This document shows positions 34,376 to 36,160 of a DNA stretch of 36,160 bases, piece by piece. Within the stretch, counting starts at the first letter, position 1; each line of letters opens with the position of its first letter. The position numbers were made by a program, and so were the translations under genes. The stretch comes from Erwinia pyrifoliae DSM 12163 (lineage in GTDB: Bacteria > Pseudomonadota > Gammaproteobacteria > Enterobacterales > Enterobacteriaceae). Where the stretch lies: contig NC_017390.1 of assembly GCF_000026985.1 (NCBI RefSeq), forward strand, positions 3,506,006-3,542,165, in the 5' to 3' direction. The notes under the pieces are model-generated. The model did no database searches, was not told the origin of the DNA, and was given only the letters and a program-made list of their open reading frames with translations.

Positions 34376-35716
34376 TTAAACGTCCAGCTGGAGGCGGTCG
34401 AGCGATTCCTGCTGGCACTGCTGATACAGGCTGAACGCGTCCATCACCGGGGCGCCGAGCGCCTGTTCGAACTCGGCCTGGCTGGCATGGCCGCTGCTGG
34501 CATTATGGCGATCCCCGCCGAGGTTAGACTGGAAAATCCCGGCGGCGCTGACCGGGAGAAAATCCTCATAGGTAATGGGTTCTGCCACTACCGCGCCGCT
34601 GGCAATCAGACTTTCCAAATCCTGCCCCGGTGCTGCGGCCATGAGAGGATTGCGTCGGTAGCGATACCAGGCGAGCTGCTCACGGCGCAGCTCGTCTGCA
34701 TCATCGGGGAAGTCGGCAAACACAGTGCGCAGGTGCTGCTGGTAGCTGGCGTTGTCGGTAAACTTCTGTTTCGCTGCTTCAGCCAGCAGGCGATCGTACA
34801 GCTCACGCCCTTTGCGCGTCAGCGCCACGCCGCGCTGTTCAATTTCGCCGAAGCGGGCGCTGTGCATTCCCTGACGCTGGTCGGTAAAATCTATCGCTTC
34901 GTTCAGCGCCTTAAAGCTGGTCTGGCGCAGCAGAATGGGGCAACGGCGGGCGGGCGGGCCTTCAATCGTCTCTTTCGGCGTGATGCCATTCTCGGGCATC
35001 AGCTGCTGCACGCGGTCGATATCCAGCGTTCGCGGCGTCAGATGATTAATATGCGGCCCACGGAAGCAAACCACGTCGGCAATCAGACGGTGCTCTGCCA
35101 GCAGCGCATGATAAGTATTGAGATCGACCGAAGCCTGCTGGTGCCAGCGGAAGGTTTCCAACGCCTGACGCACAAAATCATCGGCCTCTTCCTCTTTCAG
35201 CCCGCCCTGCTGTTGCCACAGCGCCAGGAGTTCACGCAGCCGGGGCGTGAAAATATCACGTTGTGCCAGTATCTCACCCGCCCGCTGGCGCAGAGCGGCA
35301 TCGTCAATCAACTCCAGGCGTAATAAAGAGGTGAACACGCGGAAAGGATTGGTTTGTAAAGCACGATCCGTCACCGGACGGAAAGCGGTTGCATGTACCG
35401 GCACACCGGCTGCCGACAGATCGTAATAGCCCACCGGAGACATGCCCATTACCGCGAACAGCTGGCGTAACGTCGCCAGTTCCTGCGCGGTCCCCACGCG
35501 GATGGCTCCGTGGCGTTCAACGCTCAGGCGATCCGCCTCCTGCTGCCCGCGCTCTGCCGCAAGCTGCCCGGCGCGCTCCTGCAATACCTGCTCATTGACC
35601 TTACGCACCAGCTGCAACAGGGTGCCGTATTGCGGAACCTCTGCCTGATACATCGCCGACATCGCTTTGGAAAAGCGGTCGCGAATAAGGTCCGCGCTGA
35701 TAAAGCCGTTGCTCAT
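34376..35716 (-). CDS. ydcJ: YdcJ family 2-oxoadipate dioxygenase/decarboxylase-like protein
   Basis: A 446-residue protein closely resembling E. coli YdcJ, with long shared stretches such as MSAMYQ.EVPQYGTLL, RHGAIRVGTAQELATLR and INHLTPRTLDIDRVQ. The family includes HglS, an Fe(II) enzyme of VOC-related fold that converts 2-oxoadipate to D-2-hydroxyglutarate in lysine catabolism. Candidate metal ligands by analogy are H69, H225 and E291 (RFGEIEQRG). AGGAG upstream supports ATG 35716 over the start at 35767. The gene stands alone. Whether this enterobacterial copy uses 2-oxoadipate is unproven. The link with lysine metabolism beside the lysine-consuming dfo locus is probably coincidence. Confidence 0.88.
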   Translation of the reverse strand: MSNGFISADLIRDRFSKAMSAMYQAEVPQYGTLLQLVRKVNEQVLQERAGQLAAERGQQEADRLSVERHGAIRVGTAQELATLRQLFAVMGMSPVGYYDLSAAGVPVHATAFRPVTDRALQTNPFRVFTSLLRLELIDDAALRQRAGEILAQRDIFTPRLRELLALWQQQGGLKEEEADDFVRQALETFRWHQQASVDLNTYHALLAEHRLIADVVCFRGPHINHLTPRTLDIDRVQQLMPENGITPKETIEGPPARRCPILLRQTSFKALNEAIDFTDQRQGMHSARFGEIEQRGVALTRKGRELYDRLLAEAAKQKFTDNASYQQHLRTVFADFPDDADELRREQLAWYRYRRNPLMAAAPGQDLESLIASGAVVAEPITYEDFLPVSAAGIFQSNLGGDRHNASSGHASQAEFEQALGAPVMDAFSLYQQCQQESLDRLQLDV

Positions 35717-35883
35717 TGCTGCTCTCCTGAAAGTACCTGGAAATATCGCCACAGACAGAATAGCCACGCGCTTCGCGGCTAAGTGTTAGTTTCATCACAG
35801 ATTATAGAGAATGATGCGGGAGTTCATTATAAGCCCCAGGTTGGGCGAGACAAAGAGATCAACCAATTCCGCAGTGACGGCAA

Positions 35884-35912
35884 GAAAAAAGGCGAAGTGG
35901 TTGCTTCGCCTT
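35884..35912 (-). terminator. Strong intrinsic terminator for leftward transcription
   Basis: On the minus strand AAGGCGAAG (35912-35904) pairs perfectly with CTTCGCCTT (35897-35889) around a six-base loop, followed by a T tract (TTTTTTCTTG). It ends the transcript containing the 31-codon ORF. Confidence 0.85.
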
Positions 35913-35932
35913 CGTTCAGAGTCCGGGCATCC

Positions 35933-36028
35933 TTAGCGGTTACTGGTCAGTTGCCGTAAGGCAACGATAATTTGCAGGCAGGCGAGAAAGATATTCAGCG
36001 CCAGCAGAACAGCCTCTACGATTATCAC
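35933..36028 (-). CDS. Putative 31-residue membrane peptide (type I toxin-like)
   Basis: A GTG-initiated frame of 31 codons: MIIVEAVLLALNIFLACLQI then IVALRQLTSNR. GGAG lies eight bases before the GTG. One hydrophobic helix covers about residues 2-24, followed by a short polar, basic tail. This is the pattern of small membrane toxins such as TisB or of regulatory small membrane proteins. A perfect terminator lies 20 bases beyond the stop. A second short frame (MERQLQRRAYSL...) begins upstream and overlaps, which recalls a leader frame in tisAB-like transcripts. Too short for a firm family call. Confidence 0.45.
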   Translation of the reverse strand: MIIVEAVLLALNIFLACLQIIVALRQLTSNR

Positions 36029-36160
36029 TCGGCACGCTCCATGTGAGCGAGTATGCACGGCGCTGCAACTGCCTTTCCATTTCCCCTTGCGACGATGCAC
36101 CGCTTGCTGGAAGGTGCTTGTGATGACATTCTTGCTGTTGTTACCCGCTACAGCGAGAAC

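Noticed and set aside
34118..35323. 401-codon open frame on the plus strand
   Set aside because: It is antisense to the well-recognised ydcJ-type gene and has no family resemblance.

Overview
The window looks like part of the chromosome of a plant-associated member of the Enterobacterales, most likely an Erwinia or close relative in the Erwiniaceae. The main evidence is the contiguous desferrioxamine set dfoJ-dfoA-dfoC, with dfoC encoding a fused acyltransferase/NIS synthetase, followed by a convergent foxR receptor gene. This is the arrangement known from the fire-blight Erwinia group. Close homologues of E. coli hchA and ydcJ support an enterobacterial host. No rRNA, tRNA, CRISPR array or intact insertion sequence was seen.

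Layout, left to right. (1) Positions 1-1871: an open-ended reading frame cut by the window edge (minus strand), a long AT-rich gap, and an exported alginate-lyase-domain protein (plus strand). (2) Positions 1900-11960: an eleven-gene minus-strand operon, pilL-M-N-O-P-Q-R-S-T-U-V. It has the gene order of the IncI1/R64-type IVb thin pilus and is tightly packed, with several start/stop overlaps. It contains secretin, ATPase, inner-membrane platform, major pilin, muramidase, prepilin peptidase and tip adhesin. No rci recombinase or shufflon is visible, and PilL is reduced to its TcpQ-like domain. (3) Positions 11961-13057: an AT-rich gap ending in a short coding remnant. (4) Positions 13058-22775: a five-gene minus-strand cluster. 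It encodes two proteins of the OrfX/P47 (TULIP) type known from botulinum neurotoxin clusters, a 143-aa protein, a 366-aa protein of unknown function, and a 1654-aa RHS/YD-repeat protein with a variable C-terminal domain. That domain carries a His/Cys pair like a clan CD cysteine peptidase. This is the most unusual part of the window. (5) Positions 22776-23595: AT-rich DNA with an unexplained G+C-rich patch. (6) Positions 23596-31401: the Fur-controlled desferrioxamine biosynthesis and uptake locus, with a shared bidirectional terminator. (7) Positions 31637-35716: a small exported DUF4354-type protein, a glucose 1-dehydrogenase-type SDR, hchA, the first codons of a HAD phosphatase (a remnant), and a ydcJ/hglS-type gene. 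(8) The right end holds a 31-codon hydrophobic ORF followed by a strong terminator, resembling small membrane peptides of type I toxin loci.

How the parts may work together: the pilus would provide attachment or DNA/bacterial contact, and the dfo/foxR locus provides iron acquisition. The TULIP-RHS cluster looks like a secreted or cell-associated toxin cassette, possibly aimed at a eukaryotic host because no convincing immunity gene follows the RHS gene. That last statement is an inference. All family assignments come from reading the translations by eye; no database search was possible.
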